The position numbers and the translations under genes were made by a program. A stretch of DNA of 64,000 nt from Symbiodinium microadriaticum (Eukaryota > Sar > Dinophyceae > Suessiales > Symbiodiniaceae): assembly GCA_001939145.1 (NCBI GenBank), contig LSRX01000286.1, positions 589,094 through 653,093 of the forward strand, given 5' to 3'. Below, piece after piece: positions 33,391 through 44,395 of this stretch. Position 1 is the first letter of the stretch. Every line of letters begins with the position of its first letter. The notes under the pieces were generated by a model that saw only the letters and a program-made list of their open reading frames with translations, had not been told where the DNA came from and did not search any database.

Positions 33391-36300
33391 TATATACACA
33401 CACACTTATACACACATTATCTACGCATGTATGTATGTATGTATGTATGTATGTATGTATGTATGTACGTATGTATGTATGTATGTATGTCCAATGTATG
33501 TATGTATGTATGTATGTATGTATGTATTTATGTATGTATGTATGTATGTGAGTATATATGTATGTTTGTACGTATGTATGTACCTATGCATCTACGTATC
33601 TATGTATGTATGTATGCTCGTGTATGCATGCATGCATGCATGCATGGGCGGGGTGGCTGGCTGGCTGGCCGGCCGGCCGGCTGGCACTGGACAGATCGAT
33701 GGATGTCTACTATATATATATATATATATATATGTACATAAATAAATAAGAAAAAAAATATATATATATATACGTATACATATGCATGCAAGTAAATATG
33801 TATGTATGTATGTATGCATGCATGCATGCATGCATGCATGCATGCATGCATGGATGTATGTATGTATGTATGTATGTATGTATGTATGTATGTAGGTATG
33901 TATGTATGTATGTATGTATGCATGTGCCTATCTATACATTGCGGACGTATGGGCTATTTCTCTGGTGATGTAACTCTGTAGGTATGCCGACGTGTGCGAA
34001 GCGGATGAGCTTGCGGCTGCTGCCACAGAGGGCTCCGTCACCGAGGCTCGCTTGCCGCTGTCTGTCTTCAAACAGGCTACATGATGTCATTTAGGGTTTA
34101 GGGTCTAGGGTTTTAGGTTTTAGGGTTTAGGGTTTAGGGTTTTAGGGTTTTTAGGGTTTAGGGTTTAGGGTTTATGGGGTTAAAGGGTTCACGAATCATA
34201 CCACTCCTGAAGCCTGAGAACGAAGCCCGTTGGAGAGTAGGTGGGTATTGCAGACCCATTCTTGAAAGGCGCCGGTTGCTTGATTGGGAGCCCCAAGATT
34301 GGAATCCCCACTTTAGTCTACATTACATGAACCCTCTGGGCTTTTTCCACGTTATAGACCCTCCAAACCCGTACGCAGCCCCATAGAAAGAGACCGTAAC
34401 TGTCCGGCCTTGGAATCCCTAAACCCGAAACCCTAAACCCTAAACCCTAAGCCCGAAACCCCAAACCGTAAACTCTAAACACCTGGACCTAAACCCTACC
34501 TAGACCCCCAAAGAACCTACCGTTTTAAGGACTCATATAAGGAACCCTAAGAAGGTAGGTTCTTTGGGGTCTAGGCCAACCATAGACATCCCAACCAACA
34601 GTCCCTAAACCAAAGGCCCTAAACCCTAACCAAAAGTCCCTAAACCAAGGCCCTAAACCCTAAACCAAAAGTCCCTAAACCAAAAGCCCTAAGCCCTAAA
34701 CCCTAAACCAAAAGGCCCTAAAACCATAAACATCCCGGAGGTTGAGAGGTTGCTGCAGGAGCCCCAGCACCCGGACTTGGTCGACTCAAATGGCACCTGG
34801 GGATCCGATAAGGGTGTAATGCTTAGGGTTTTGGGCTTTGGGTTTAGGGTTTAGGATTTAGGGCTTCAGGCTTATCGGGTTTCAAGACCTATCCGGGATG
34901 GTCCATGTGTAATACTATTAGGTTCTCCAAAACCATGACCAGAATGGTCGTTTGTGACTTAGTTCCACAATGGCAGTATATATTTATGGACCGTTTCGGT
35001 ACTATTTTGCGGTTCGAATCTACAGTTATGAGAGCATGGCTTTTTAAACTGTCTTGTAGGGTTCAGTGCTACAGGCAGAAGTTCGATGATGCTGGCAGCT
35101 GATCACGGCCACGTCGAAGTTCTGGAGTTACTGCTGGAGGCCTGCGCCGACGTAGACTTGGAAGACTTCGACGGCGTTACGAGCCTGATGGTAGCATGTG
35201 GAAACGGCCATGTTGAAGTTCTGCGATTGCTGCTGGAAGCTGGCGCCGACAAGGATATGAACGACCTTGTTGGCGACACTGGCCTGACGATAGCTTGCCT
35301 AGAGGGCCAAGCTGGAGTTGTGCGTCTACTGTTGGATGCCGGTGCCCAGTTGAACTCGAGCAACGATGCCGGGCTCACCGCTCTAATGCACGCTGCTCGA
35401 GCGGGCCATGTGGATGTTTTGCTGCAACTGGTTGAGGCCGGTGCCGACAAGGATTCCGTCGACCTAGACGGCTCTAGTGCTCTGATACTGGCTTCTGGAC
35501 GCAGCCACCCGGAAGTTCTGCGTGTCCTGCTTGAGGCCGGTGCAGACAGCAACGCAGTCAACCACCGCGGCCAGAGTGCTCTCATGGAAGCTTCTAGACG
35601 AGGCCACGTTGAAGTCGCTCGTTTGCTTCTGGAGGCAGGTGTGGAGAAAGACCTCGTCGACAATCGCGGTAACTCCGCGTTGATGATCGCTGTCAGATAC
35701 CGCCACATTGAAGTCGTACGTTTGCTGCTGGAGGCTAGCGCCGACCATGATTTAAATGACGATCGCCGCGGCACTGCTCTCAGGATTGCTGCCAAGCGTG
35801 GCCATGTTGACATAGCGCGGCTACTGCTGGCAGCCGGCGCTGACAAGGACTCTATATGGCCAATATACAAGTACAGCGGCCTAAATATATTTTCCTTGGG
35901 GTTACTTGGTAGAAGTATACTACCCCTAGACCCTAAGCCTAAACAACCTTAAACCCCTAAACCCTACCCACAAGGACTCCAGAGACGACGATGGCATCAC
36001 TGGCCTGATGTTGGCTTCGAAAGAAGGCCATACAGGAGTTCTGCAAGTGCTACTTGCCGCCGGTGCCCAGACGAATTTGTGCAACAAAGACGGCCGCACT
36101 GGTTTGATGGTGGCATCTCAATACTGTCAGGTGGCAGTTTTGCGTCTGCTACTCCAGACACGCGCAGAAACGGATCTATTTAACAGCCGTGGTTATACTG
36201 CCCTGATGCATGGATCCAAACATGGTCTCAGTGATATTGTGCAGTTGCTTCTGGAAGCTAGTGCCGACAAGGACTTAACTCGCAGTGATGGCAGCACCGC

Positions 36301-38288
36301 CCTGATGCTAGCTTCACGAGAAGGCCATGCAGACGTTCTTCAATTGCTTTTGGAGGCCGGTGCTGACAAGAATTTGTGCAACAAGAACGGCTACACTGGC
36401 CTGATGCTGGCATCGTCAAGCGGCCATGTTGGAGTCATGCGTTTGCTGCTGGCAGCCAGTGCCGACCGAGATTTGCACAATATTGATGGCTTCACTGCCA
36501 TAATGATAGCATCTCAGCATGGCCATGTTGAAGCATTGCATTTGCTGATTGAGGCGGGTGCCGATAAGGATTTGACCGACAATCGCGGCTTCACGGCCTT
36601 GATGCTTGCAGCCAAGCATGGCCAGATTAGAATCGCGCGGTTGCTGCTAGATGCTGGTGCCGCCACAGATTTAGGTGACCTTGATGGCATCACTGGCTTA
36701 ATGTTAGCTGCTCGAGAAGGCAATGCTGAAGTCGCTCGGTTGCTTCTGGAGGCTAGTGCGGAGAAAGACCTGATCGACAATCGCGGATTCTCCGCATTGA
36801 TGATCGCTGTTAAACACCGCCACATTGAAGTCGTACGTTTGCTGCTGGAGGCCGGTGCCAGTCGCTGCAGCGCTGCTCTCCGGGTTGCTGGGCTCTTGTA
36901 CAAGAGTCCAGTAAGTTACCGTTTCAGGAACCGATGTTATTTGCTGCAGGTCCCTATACTAGTTACTGGTACTATGGAAGCTCAAATTTAGTTTAAGTTG
37001 CCTTGCTAGTATAGCAAACCGTATTCTTTGCTATAGGCCCTTTTTCTGGTCATTTGAGTTCAAGCTCCTTTCCTTAACACCCTAAACCCTAAACCCATAA
37101 GCTTTTTCTGGTAATTTGAGTTAAAATTCCTTAACACCCTAAAGCCTAAACCCTAAACCCCTAAACCCTAAACACTATCTAAACCTTAACCCCTAAGGCC
37201 CCAGGTCCTAAACCCTAAACCCTAAACTCCTAAAAAAACCGAGGTTGCTGCGAAGCATGGCCATGTTGACATCACGCGGATGCTCCTGGCAGCCGGAGCC
37301 GACAAGGACTCCAGTGACCGGGTCTCTCTGTGGGCTCTTTTTTTGTTTGTTTTGGTTTAGGGTTTAGGCTTTAGGGTTTAGGGGTTGGTGGTCTAAAGGT
37401 GTAGGCCCTAAACCCTAAACCCTAAACTCAGGGTTTGAGGTCTCCCACTAGGCTAGACTTTCCTGTTTTTTTTTTGTGTGTGTGGTCTTTGGTTCTTATG
37501 AAATCACCCAACACCAAGAAGGGAGCCCGTTATACTCCCGGGTTGCTAGGGGTCCTAGGTGACAACGATGGCATGACGGGCCTGATGCTAGCAGCAAAGT
37601 ACGGCCGTGTGAAAGTTGTGGACTTGCTGCTGGCGAAAGGCGCAGAGAAGAACTTGTCCAGCAAGAACGGCAGTACAGCTCTCGCGAAAGCCTCTCATAA
37701 AGGCCATGCTGAAACTGTGCGGCTGCTACTAGACGTCGCTGCTGCCAGAGACTTGCGCAACAGTGACGGCCTCTCTGCCATGATGGCAGCCTCTCAGCAG
37801 GGCCACATTGACACTAGGCTGTTCAGTCACGTGCGTGATTTATCTTGCTTACTCTTATGTTGACTAAACCCTCATACATATTATTATTATTATTATTATC
37901 ATTATTATTATCATTATTACTTTTATTATTCGTATTAGTATTATTGTTAGTAGATTCTTCATCCCAGCGGGTTACCGAACAACCTAGGAAATCGTGCGTA
38001 TGCTGCTGGAGGCGGGGGCCGAGAAGGACTTGGCAGACAATCGGGGCTCCACTGCCCTGATGTTAGCGGCCAAGCATGGTCAGATGGGAGTCTTAGTAGA
38101 GCAAGCAAGTGCCTTTTTATGTTTGTGCTGGCTTGTATAGTCACTCTGTCTCTCTCTTTCTCTCGCTTTATTTATTTTGTATATACACATGGTTGATGTT
38201 TTGTTATATGTATACCGTGTACATATGTTTGTATGTATGTATGTATGTATGTATGTATGGATGGCTGGATGGATGGATGGATGGATGG

Positions 38289-38323
<35 letters not shown>

Positions 38324-38449
38324 CATGTATGTATGTATGTATGTATGTATGCATGCATGTATGTATGTATGTATGTATGTATGATGATTATGTACGAATA
38401 TATTCATCATATATTATTATTATGTCTATGTATGTATGTATCTTTATAC

Positions 38450-38480
<31 letters not shown>

Positions 38481-39131
38481 AATCAAAAGGGTTAACCCCT
38501 TGTAGGTCCCCAAAGCGAACTTGGCAAGTAAGGAAGCACATGCGTGCTGCTCGAAGCTGGGGCCGACCCAGACCTAATAGACAAGCACGGGCGCACGGCA
38601 CTGATGATGCTTGGAGGTTCATGGGTAGTCATAAATGGGGTTATAAGTAGGATAACTATAATTATAACCCATGTTGCGGGACTTGTAACCCTACTTATAA
38701 CTACCCCTAAACCTAAAAACCCTGTAGAGCCCTTTGAAGGAACCCTTAAAGGAACCCCATAACCCTACCTCCACGTGCTAGGTGGTGGCAAGTTGTGGTG
38801 GCACCCCAAAGCCTGAACTCCAAATGCTACGTTGCACGATTTTGGGTTTTGGGTTTCAAAAGAGACATGTTCAGTCCCATTGTGGTCCAGCTGTGTAGAG
38901 GTACCTAGTCAAAAAAAAAAAGCAAACACATATTCAATAAATCAAATCACCAACAGTTTAAGGCGTTTAAACAGCACGCGGGTATGTATGTAGAATGTAT
39001 GTATACCCTTACAGCCCAGGATAGCATCGCAGAAAGGCCATGTGGAAGTGCAGCGATTGTTAATGGAGAGCACGGCGACAACTTCTCGCCCAACCAAGCG
39101 AATGCGTTGCTGCCGTGATGATGGGAGCTAA
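33082..39131 (+). CDS. Ubiquitin-like plus ankyrin repeat protein, ten exons
   Basis: Exons: 33082-33296, 33982-34045, 34741-34792, 35075-35847, 35975-36883, 37244-37313, 37559-37809, 37988-38087, 38533-38608, 39020-39131. They sum to 2622 nt, 873 residues plus TAA, with all phases compatible. Residues 1-71 form a ubiquitin-like beta-grasp region ([15 protein letters not shown], later FRQRLF and [13 protein letters not shown]). From about residue 83 ([15 protein letters not shown]) about two dozen 33-residue ankyrin repeats follow, of the pattern [32 protein letters not shown]. The tail is short and basic. Ankyrin stacks are protein-binding scaffolds; this architecture is common in Symbiodiniaceae, partner unknown. 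Donors are GT (introns 1, 5, 6), GC (2, 3, 9) and GA (4, 7, 8); all acceptors are AG/G. Introns carry telomere-like repeats and microsatellites. The start is the first ATG of the ubiquitin-like block. The exact ends of exons 7 and 8 rest on repeat alignment. Confidence 0.85.
33357..33935. repeat. GTAT-type microsatellites in ankyrin intron 1
   Basis: GTAT, GCAT, GGCT/GGCC and AT runs fill most of the 685-bp intron. They cause spurious Met-Tyr-Val-Cys frames on both strands. Confidence 0.9.
33982..34045 (+). CDS. Ankyrin gene exon 2, linker and first helix
   Basis: It follows CTGTAG and encodes [21 protein letters not shown]. It ends ACCGAG before GCTCGC, a GC donor. It completes the first helix of the ankyrin stack when joined to VERLLQEP. 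Confidence 0.8.
34090..34172. repeat. Telomere-like tract inside ankyrin intron 2
   Basis: TTTAGGG strand. Further CCCTAAA tracts follow at 34420-34500 and 34610-34735, so this 695-bp intron is mostly telomere-like sequence and one family D element. Confidence 0.85.
34497..34577. mobile_element. Family D inverted-repeat element, in ankyrin intron 2
   Basis: Arms CCTAGACCCCCAAAGAACCT and the complement AGGTTCTTTGGGGTCTAGG around ACCGTTTTAAGGACTCATAT. Other copies: 9926-10005, 12190-12291, 15770-15860, 19055-19142, 25050-25125, 28320-28412, 47941-48015. Confidence 0.8.
34741..34792 (+). CDS. Ankyrin gene exon 3, 52 nt
   Basis: It follows CCGGAG and encodes [17 protein letters not shown] plus the first base of a glycine codon. 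The donor is GC (GCACCT). It is too short for ORF calling and was found by extending the ankyrin consensus upstream. Confidence 0.8.
35075..35847 (+). CDS. Ankyrin gene exon 4, about seven repeats
   Basis: It begins after CTACAG and completes the glycine codon of exon 3, giving [16 protein letters not shown]. It encodes a run of near-perfect 33-residue repeats and ends GCTGACAAG before GACTCT, a GA donor. An antisense frame is also open over 255 codons, which is a shadow of codon use and not a gene. Confidence 0.88.
35975..36883 (+). CDS. Ankyrin gene exon 5, about nine repeats
   Basis: It starts GACTCCAGAGACGAC after CCACAAG. It encodes [11 protein letters not shown]-type repeats and ends CTCCGG before GTTGCTGG. 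Reading on past 36883 loses the ankyrin pattern, while splicing to 37244 restores it (AALR then [10 protein letters not shown]). Confidence 0.88.
37244..37313 (+). CDS. Ankyrin gene exon 6, 70 nt
   Basis: It follows AACCGAG and encodes [18 protein letters not shown] and ADKDS. It closely copies the end of exon 4, which suggests segmental duplication of repeat units. The donor is GTGACC. Confidence 0.82.
37559..37809 (+). CDS. Ankyrin gene exon 7, about 2.5 repeats
   Basis: It follows TCCTAG and encodes [15 protein letters not shown] and two further repeats, ending SQQGHI. The donor is inferred to be GA (GACACT), because this joins GHI to [10 protein letters not shown] in exon 8 in exact ankyrin register. 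Confidence 0.75.
37879..37945. repeat. ATT repeat in ankyrin intron 7
   Basis: ATTATT units with C and G interruptions. Confidence 0.85.
37988..38087 (+). CDS. Ankyrin gene exon 8
   Basis: It follows AACCTAG and encodes [15 protein letters not shown] through AAKHGQM. The end after ATGG, before GAGTCT (GA donor), is chosen because it keeps the 33-residue spacing when joined to 38533. A shift of a few bases remains possible. Confidence 0.7.
38228..38478. repeat. GTAT and GGAT microsatellites in ankyrin intron 8
   Basis: GTAT, then about 15 GGAT units, then GTAT again, then AT and GT runs. Confidence 0.9.
38533..38608 (+). CDS. Ankyrin gene exon 9
   Basis: It follows AGTAAG and encodes [20 protein letters not shown] and TALM. 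The end before GCTTGG (GC donor) joins to GATAGCATCG in exon 10 to read LMMIASQKGH, in consensus. Confidence 0.72.
39020..39131 (+). CDS. Ankyrin gene exon 10, terminal
   Basis: It follows AGCCCAG and encodes [17 protein letters not shown], then a basic tail [14 protein letters not shown] and TAA at 39129-39131. A frame shifted by one base reads [14 protein letters not shown], which looks like a further decayed ankyrin repeat, so the end of the gene may have suffered a frameshift. Confidence 0.65.
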
Positions 39132-41765
39132 AGAAAGGGTGCAGGGTTTAGGTTTAGGGGACGAGGTGACCGTCAGAAAGTAATGTAGATTTGTGAGTGG
39201 TTTGCTTGACATGTGTCTTGACTCAGGGTATCGGGCTAGCTTTCCATCTTGTAGACCACAAATACAGCCTGATCCTTGCAGTGGTCGCTTGCAGCGCCAC
39301 GCTACAGTAGTAGTCCGTATGAAACCCTCATTGTAACCCTTATGGTACTTGTAGCCTCCAAAACATCGAGGGCCTTGCAAGGGCAACTCTTCGCGCCTGG
39401 CGGTGAAAGCTGTATCTGCAAGGCTTTTAAACTTTTCTGACCTTCGAGGCCACTGTATGTACCAGTAACCCGGTAACATCCTGTAATGCCACACATACAT
39501 AGACATACATATGTATATATACATATATATAGATATTAGGTACATATGCATAAATTTATGTACATATAAACTGGTGTTCTAGATTCTAGACTGTTCTGTT
39601 GCGAACATAATATCAGAGGATGAACGGGCTTCCTATCAAGCCGACTGTATGAGCACGGGCCTCAGCACCATGGGAGCCCCAGAACTTTCGGAAGTGAAAC
39701 CCTTCAGTGACCGTAGCAAGCACTAAGCCTTAAGCCCGACCGTATCCATTGTATTTCCTTGTTTGAAAGAACCGTTTTTCATATTTCGTACCCTAAACGG
39801 TAACGCAAAGGAGAAACTACAATGGAGACTCTATGGGTAACCCACAAAGACGTGCTGCCTGCATATTTAGGCGCTCAGCGCTCGTCAAGAACTCCCGGGC
39901 GATGGTTTCTGTCATGTTGCTTGGATATCCGGACCAGTCTTTTGGTGCAAGAACCCGTAGTCTTCGTAGTAGTGTATAGGTAACATTTAACCGTTTTGAT
40001 TTTTCCATAAGCCCTATATAGTCCCAAACGTCAACGTTTAGCTCCCCTACATTGCTGGACGATTAAGTAACCCGAACAGTCCGAAGTGCCTTTAGCAGGG
40101 CATTTAGTACCCAAATAGTATATACTTTGGCCCTAAAGTACCTACATAGGGACTAGTTTAAGGCCAAAACATATGCTGTTCGGGCACATGGACCCTCAAG
40201 GAGATGGAAACCATACTTGTAAAGCTGTACCTACTTTGGAGCCTTGTAGGACAGAGGGTCTGGAAAGCTGGGCTTAGTGTTTAGGGCTTATAGGGTTTGT
40301 TCAATTGGCGAAAGGATGTGTTCGGGCTTTTAGTGCGAGCTCATGGGGCCAAAGGATCCGCCTGGTGCTTGCCGAGAGTGTTGTCCCCTAAGGCTCCATA
40401 TGCCCATACAGTGTATCTGGAGAGTATCCGGGTTTTCAGGTTTAGACGTTGGCGGTTTTATGGTCTCGGGCTCTGGGGTTTTAGTGCAGGGTAACTGCTC
40501 GGACAACAATCTGAGCCTGCAAAATCGAACCTAACCTAACGCGCAATCCCAAAGCCCGAAGCCTTGAGGCTATACCTCGATCGCCACAGCAAGCCACTTT
40601 AAAAAGCGTTGGGGCTTTAAGAGCGCAAGGCGACGTTGTTGGTTTGGGCCGGTCGGGTGATTTCGATCGGGAGCTTCAAACCCAAGGATCATCTTCTCCC
40701 AAGCTGGTGCTACTCGGCTGCAAACCCTAAAGCCTAAACTTACGGTTTAGGGTTTAGGGTACACTCTGAACCGTAAGTCCTAAATTTCGCAACAGCTTCT
40801 AAGTCTCATAAGCCCCACAGTCTTAACCTGAAACCCCTAACTCCCAAATTCCTAACTTCCTCTGCATTTCCGAATCCCACTTCTGGGCTCGCCTTTTTGG
40901 GGATACATCCTATCGAAGCGACCTTTACCCAAGACGCGTAAATCCCAACGCCCCAGCTCCTAAGATCTGAAGCTTTCGTTTCCTAACTGGCACAAATCTG
41001 AACCAAAACCCTAAAACCCTAATCCCCTAGACCCCTAAACCCTAGACCTCTCTAAATCCCAAACCCAAAACCTGAACCAAAAGGCTAAGCCCCTAAGACA
41101 CTAAACCCTGAGCCCTTATATCCCAAAACCTAGACCGCAAAACCCTGAACCCTATACCCTGCCCCGCGGGTGTTGAAATTCGATCTTAGGGTCTCCCTTG
41201 AAGCTCCTTGCCTGGAACATAAACCCTTTGAGCTACGGGATCCTAGTATAGGTTTAGGGTTTAGGGTTTGGGGTTTAGGGTCCATAAACAGGGTTTACAG
41301 TTTCGGGTTTAGGGTTGAGGTCACCCATAATGAGGGAATATACCATATTCCCATAGTTTAGGGTCCTTCAGGTAATGCAGGAATTATATCGCCAACAGTA
41401 GCAACCCTAAAAGGATCAGGTGGCTTGGTAGATTAGATGATAATCTTAGGGTTTAGGGTTTGGAGTTCAGAGAGGGTGATTTTTATAACCTAAGTCATAC
41501 ACCGTAGCAGCCCTAAAATGATCCCAGCCCACTAGAATACGATACTATGCTATATTTCGCCGTGCTAGACTGTACTTTTTCTATTAAATACTGTAGTTCG
41601 TATGGTATGGCATACTACTATAAGAGCGTGACCTAAGGACCATCCCCCCAAAAAGAAACACACATACATGAAACCCTAAACCCTAAACCCTAAAGTCCTA
41701 AACCCTAAGCCCTAAACCCCTTATAAACCCTAAACCCTAAACCCGTATAAGCTCTAGAAAACCAG
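39132..41765. other. Spacer after ankyrin gene
   Basis: Contains a family B copy, a half family G copy, a shortened family F copy and telomere-like repeat; no supported gene. Confidence 0.6.
40105..40199. mobile_element. Family B inverted-repeat element, best copy
   Basis: About 95 bp. The arms read AGTACCCAAATAGTATATAC, then TTTGGCC, with the complement at the right ending GGGCACATGGACCCT. The centre reads AAAGTACCTACATAGGGACT. Other copies: 3791-3872, 12418-12477 (half), 19763-19858, 22187-22286, 22782-22985 and 29551-29766 (both split by family A), 56294-56380. Confidence 0.8.
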
Positions 41766-41864
41766 GTCCTGGTGCAGACATTGGGCATCCTGGCGGCATG
41801 CGAGGGGCCGATCGACCCATGGATTCCCAACCTTCAAGACCTGGTCTCCCTGTGGAGCCCTTGA
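41766..41864 (+). CDS. Candidate terminal exon
   Basis: It follows AAACCAG and encodes VLVQTLGILAACEGPIDP and WIPNLQDLVSLWSP, then TGA. It could continue by a GT donor within DLV. No partner exon is identified. Confidence 0.45.
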   Translation, partial: VLVQTLGILAACEGPIDPWIPNLQDLVSLWSP

Positions 41865-42473
41865 GGGTTTAGGGTGTTAGGTGTTGGGTTTAGGGTGTAG
41901 GGTGTAGAGTGTGATCTTGCCAAAAAGGGAGCCCTTGTTATTCCTAGGTTACTGGGGGCCTAGAAAAAATCACAGCACAACAGGCTTTTGTCCAGGAGAA
42001 AAGCGCTTCGGGGTTCCGGCTCTTGTCTGAGAAGTGACAGAGTATCATAGGTTTCCGGGCTCTGTTCTGAGAACAGAAACGGATCAGGATGTTGAATTCG
42101 AACTGCAGTTAACCCCTGCAGAAGCGCATGAGGAGTTTGGGCACTAGTTGGGCGAGGCGTTTAACGTAATTTTTTGACATTTAGCACTGCAGGAACTACA
42201 GGAATATGTCTGTTTGGATTTAGGCGTGCTTATACAATGTTCTGAGGTGTTCATGATCTAAGCGGGAAACATGCACCTGTCTTAGAGAAGCTGGGCTGAA
42301 CGTTCATTCAGTTGCGATCATTCTGCAGTTTTCTGGGTATTCGAAAGCTCGAATAGGCCCGGTAGTGCAGCCTTCTCCACTTGAACCACAGTATAGTGTT
42401 TTGATCCACTGACCTTTACGGAGCATGCCAGTCTGAAACTGAAAGCCGCAAAGTCCTACAGCCTGAATTAATA

Positions 42474-42671
42474 GTGTTTGGGAGCCGGGTGTGCTTTCCT
42501 TATGTTTGCTTGCCTGCTAACATGTGTATCTTGTCGGATCCTAAGTTCGCAGCTAGTTGGCCGGAAACTACGATGGAGACTGTAGGAAAGCAGCCGGAAA
42601 CTACGATGGAAACTAAAGGTAAGCGGCTTAAGACTGCGGCCGATAGCTCTGATTCAATGATGTTCCCTTAA
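42474..42671 (+). CDS. Possible exon with internal repeat
   Basis: In a repeat-free stretch (42120-42700) the frame encodes two copies of PETTMET followed by GK, at 42560-42620. A classical donor AAAG/GTAAGC lies at about 42619. Product unknown. Confidence 0.35.
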   Translation: MFGSRVCFPYVCLPANMCILSDPKFAASWPETTMETVGKQPETTMETKGKRLKTAADSSDSMMFP

Positions 42672-42951
42672 ATTTGACACGGCAACTTTGTATTCACCAT
42701 GATACATAGTTGAAGATTCATTGACAAAAATGCGCCCAGACCTTGCAATCGACTTTTTCAGAACCCTGAACACCCCTCTATTCCCATTCAACTACAAGAG
42801 CTGCCCTAAGGGGGTAGTCTTGCCTTGTAGGTTGATATTTCGGAGAGCACATGGTTATTGGGTACTAAGACCATCGGGGTGATTGCTTAAACACGCTACA
42901 CCCTCAACCCTTATCCCGGCTATGGGGCTCTTGGACGCCACTTTCCCTCAG

Positions 42952-43025
42952 GTGTCTTTTCGGGGTTGGCCCTGGTTTGGGAAGAGCCCGTGACGTCGTT
43001 CTTGTCCCTGCCACTTGATCGCTGA
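42952..43025 (+). CDS. Candidate terminal exon
   Basis: It follows TCCCTCAG and encodes VFSGLALVWEEPVTSFLSLP and LDR, then TGA. It needs one base from an upstream exon. Confidence 0.38.
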
Positions 43026-43078
43026 AAGCTGCAAGAGAGCGTTGAGGGCTTCAGATCTTATAAACCCTTATCAGAGCT

Positions 43079-43162
43079 ACCTGGACCCCAAAAGTATGTA
43101 AGACAATAGCCTTTTTGTGGGTCTTGAGCTATTATTTCACTTACTTTTGGGGCTTTAGGTGT
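43079..43162. mobile_element. Family I inverted-repeat element
   Basis: CCTGGACCCCAAAAGTATGT at the left, ACTTACTTTTGGGGCTTTAGG at the right, centre TTTGTGGGTCTTGAGCTATT. Other copies: 10911-10998 (reverse), 17208-17292, 26456-26541, 60347-60428, 61818-61900. Confidence 0.82.
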
Positions 43163-44199
43163 TTGTCAGCTATCATGGTCTTTCGATCGTTCCTGTAGCC
43201 TTTGCTTAGGTCTAGACTTGGAACTAAGCCCTCATAACCTGTCAGGGTGTTTTCATGTGAAATGAATAACGTTCGTTGGGGTTCAGGCTAAACCTTAGCC
43301 CGCAGACTTTTGTTTTAAGGCCCAAATTTGAGGAAACCCAACGAAGGTAGTAGAGGGGCCTACGTAAAAATACCAATCCTGTTCCCTAAAGTTCCTGTGC
43401 ATAATTATCGCACAGTATACCAAAAATGCCTATTCAAACATACTCTAATCATTAAGGCATTTGTTCTCGGAAGTTTAGGATTCCCCTTTCTTCTGAACTT
43501 CAAGCCCTAGTCCTGGACTCATAGAAAAGCACATGCAATAGACACATCACCATAATGCACCCTATAAGCCAGTCTAGCCAATTAGTGGGCAACTGCTACT
43601 GAAAGGGTGTTAGACTTTAGGGTTTTGGGGTTTCGGATTTGGGGTATATAATATAACCCTAAAACCCTAAAGCCCTAAACCCTAAACCCCTAGACCCAAA
43701 TATGGGGTTTTAAGGATTTTAGGATTAAGGGTCAGGGTTCAGGATGCCAGGGTGTTACGGTTTAGGGTTTCGGGGGGCTGCAGGGTCTAGGGTTTAGGGG
43801 GTTGGGGTTTAGGGTTTAGGGTTTCAGGTTTGGGGTTTAGGGTTTGGGGAGCTGCAGGGTTTTGGGTTTAGGGTTCGTAATACAGGTAGCCCAGTCAGTA
43901 GCCTACTATACCTGCAGCTGGGCTTCTAGTCTTCTTGGACGTGTCAGGGACACCGTCAGTAGAAGCATAAGCGTACTAATGCAGGGGATGCCCACTTCTC
44001 ACGAAACAGGAGGGTCTAACATGCGCAAAAGAAAATCCTAATCCTGAGCCCGAAACCCTAACCCTAAACCCTTCGTCAGCCGTTGCAATAAGCATTCCTG
44101 TGACGGACGTACAGCAGGAAAGCGTGTCTCCATCAAAGTGCATGTGAGGGCTGCAATCCGCTCAGCTATGGGTGACCAGTATTTCGAACGAGCTATGGA

Positions 44200-44395
44200 C
44201 AATGGACTGAAAAGAAGAGGCTTGCGAAGCCTGCGAAGCTGCACTCCGAAAGTCCACTTGATGGAGTGGGGTCGGCAGACCACAAGGCCGTGGTTGATGT
44301 CGCAACATGCATGATATCCAGAATGGACATGGGGGATGAGTACGACGACAGTCTGGTGCAGGAAGTCGCATCGTCAGCGCACTTGAAACGACCCC
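44200..44395 (+). CDS. Possible exon, unrecognised
   Basis: One frame encodes DHKAVVDVATCMISRMDMGD and EYDDSLVQEVASSAH. A second plus frame over 44085-44220 encodes RAAIRSAMGDQYFERAM. Perhaps one gene broken by a frameshift, or two exons. Confidence 0.35.

Noticed and set aside
33431-33923. Open frames rich in Met-Tyr-Val-Cys or His-Thr-Tyr-Ile
   Set aside because: Translations of GTAT microsatellites inside ankyrin intron 1.
34981-35040. GGTTCGAATC resembling a tRNA B box
   Set aside because: No A box at the expected distance upstream and no cloverleaf.
35103-35870. 255-codon open frame on the minus strand
   Set aside because: Exact antisense of ankyrin exon 4; the Ser/Ala/Arg-rich product is the shadow of repeated ankyrin codons.
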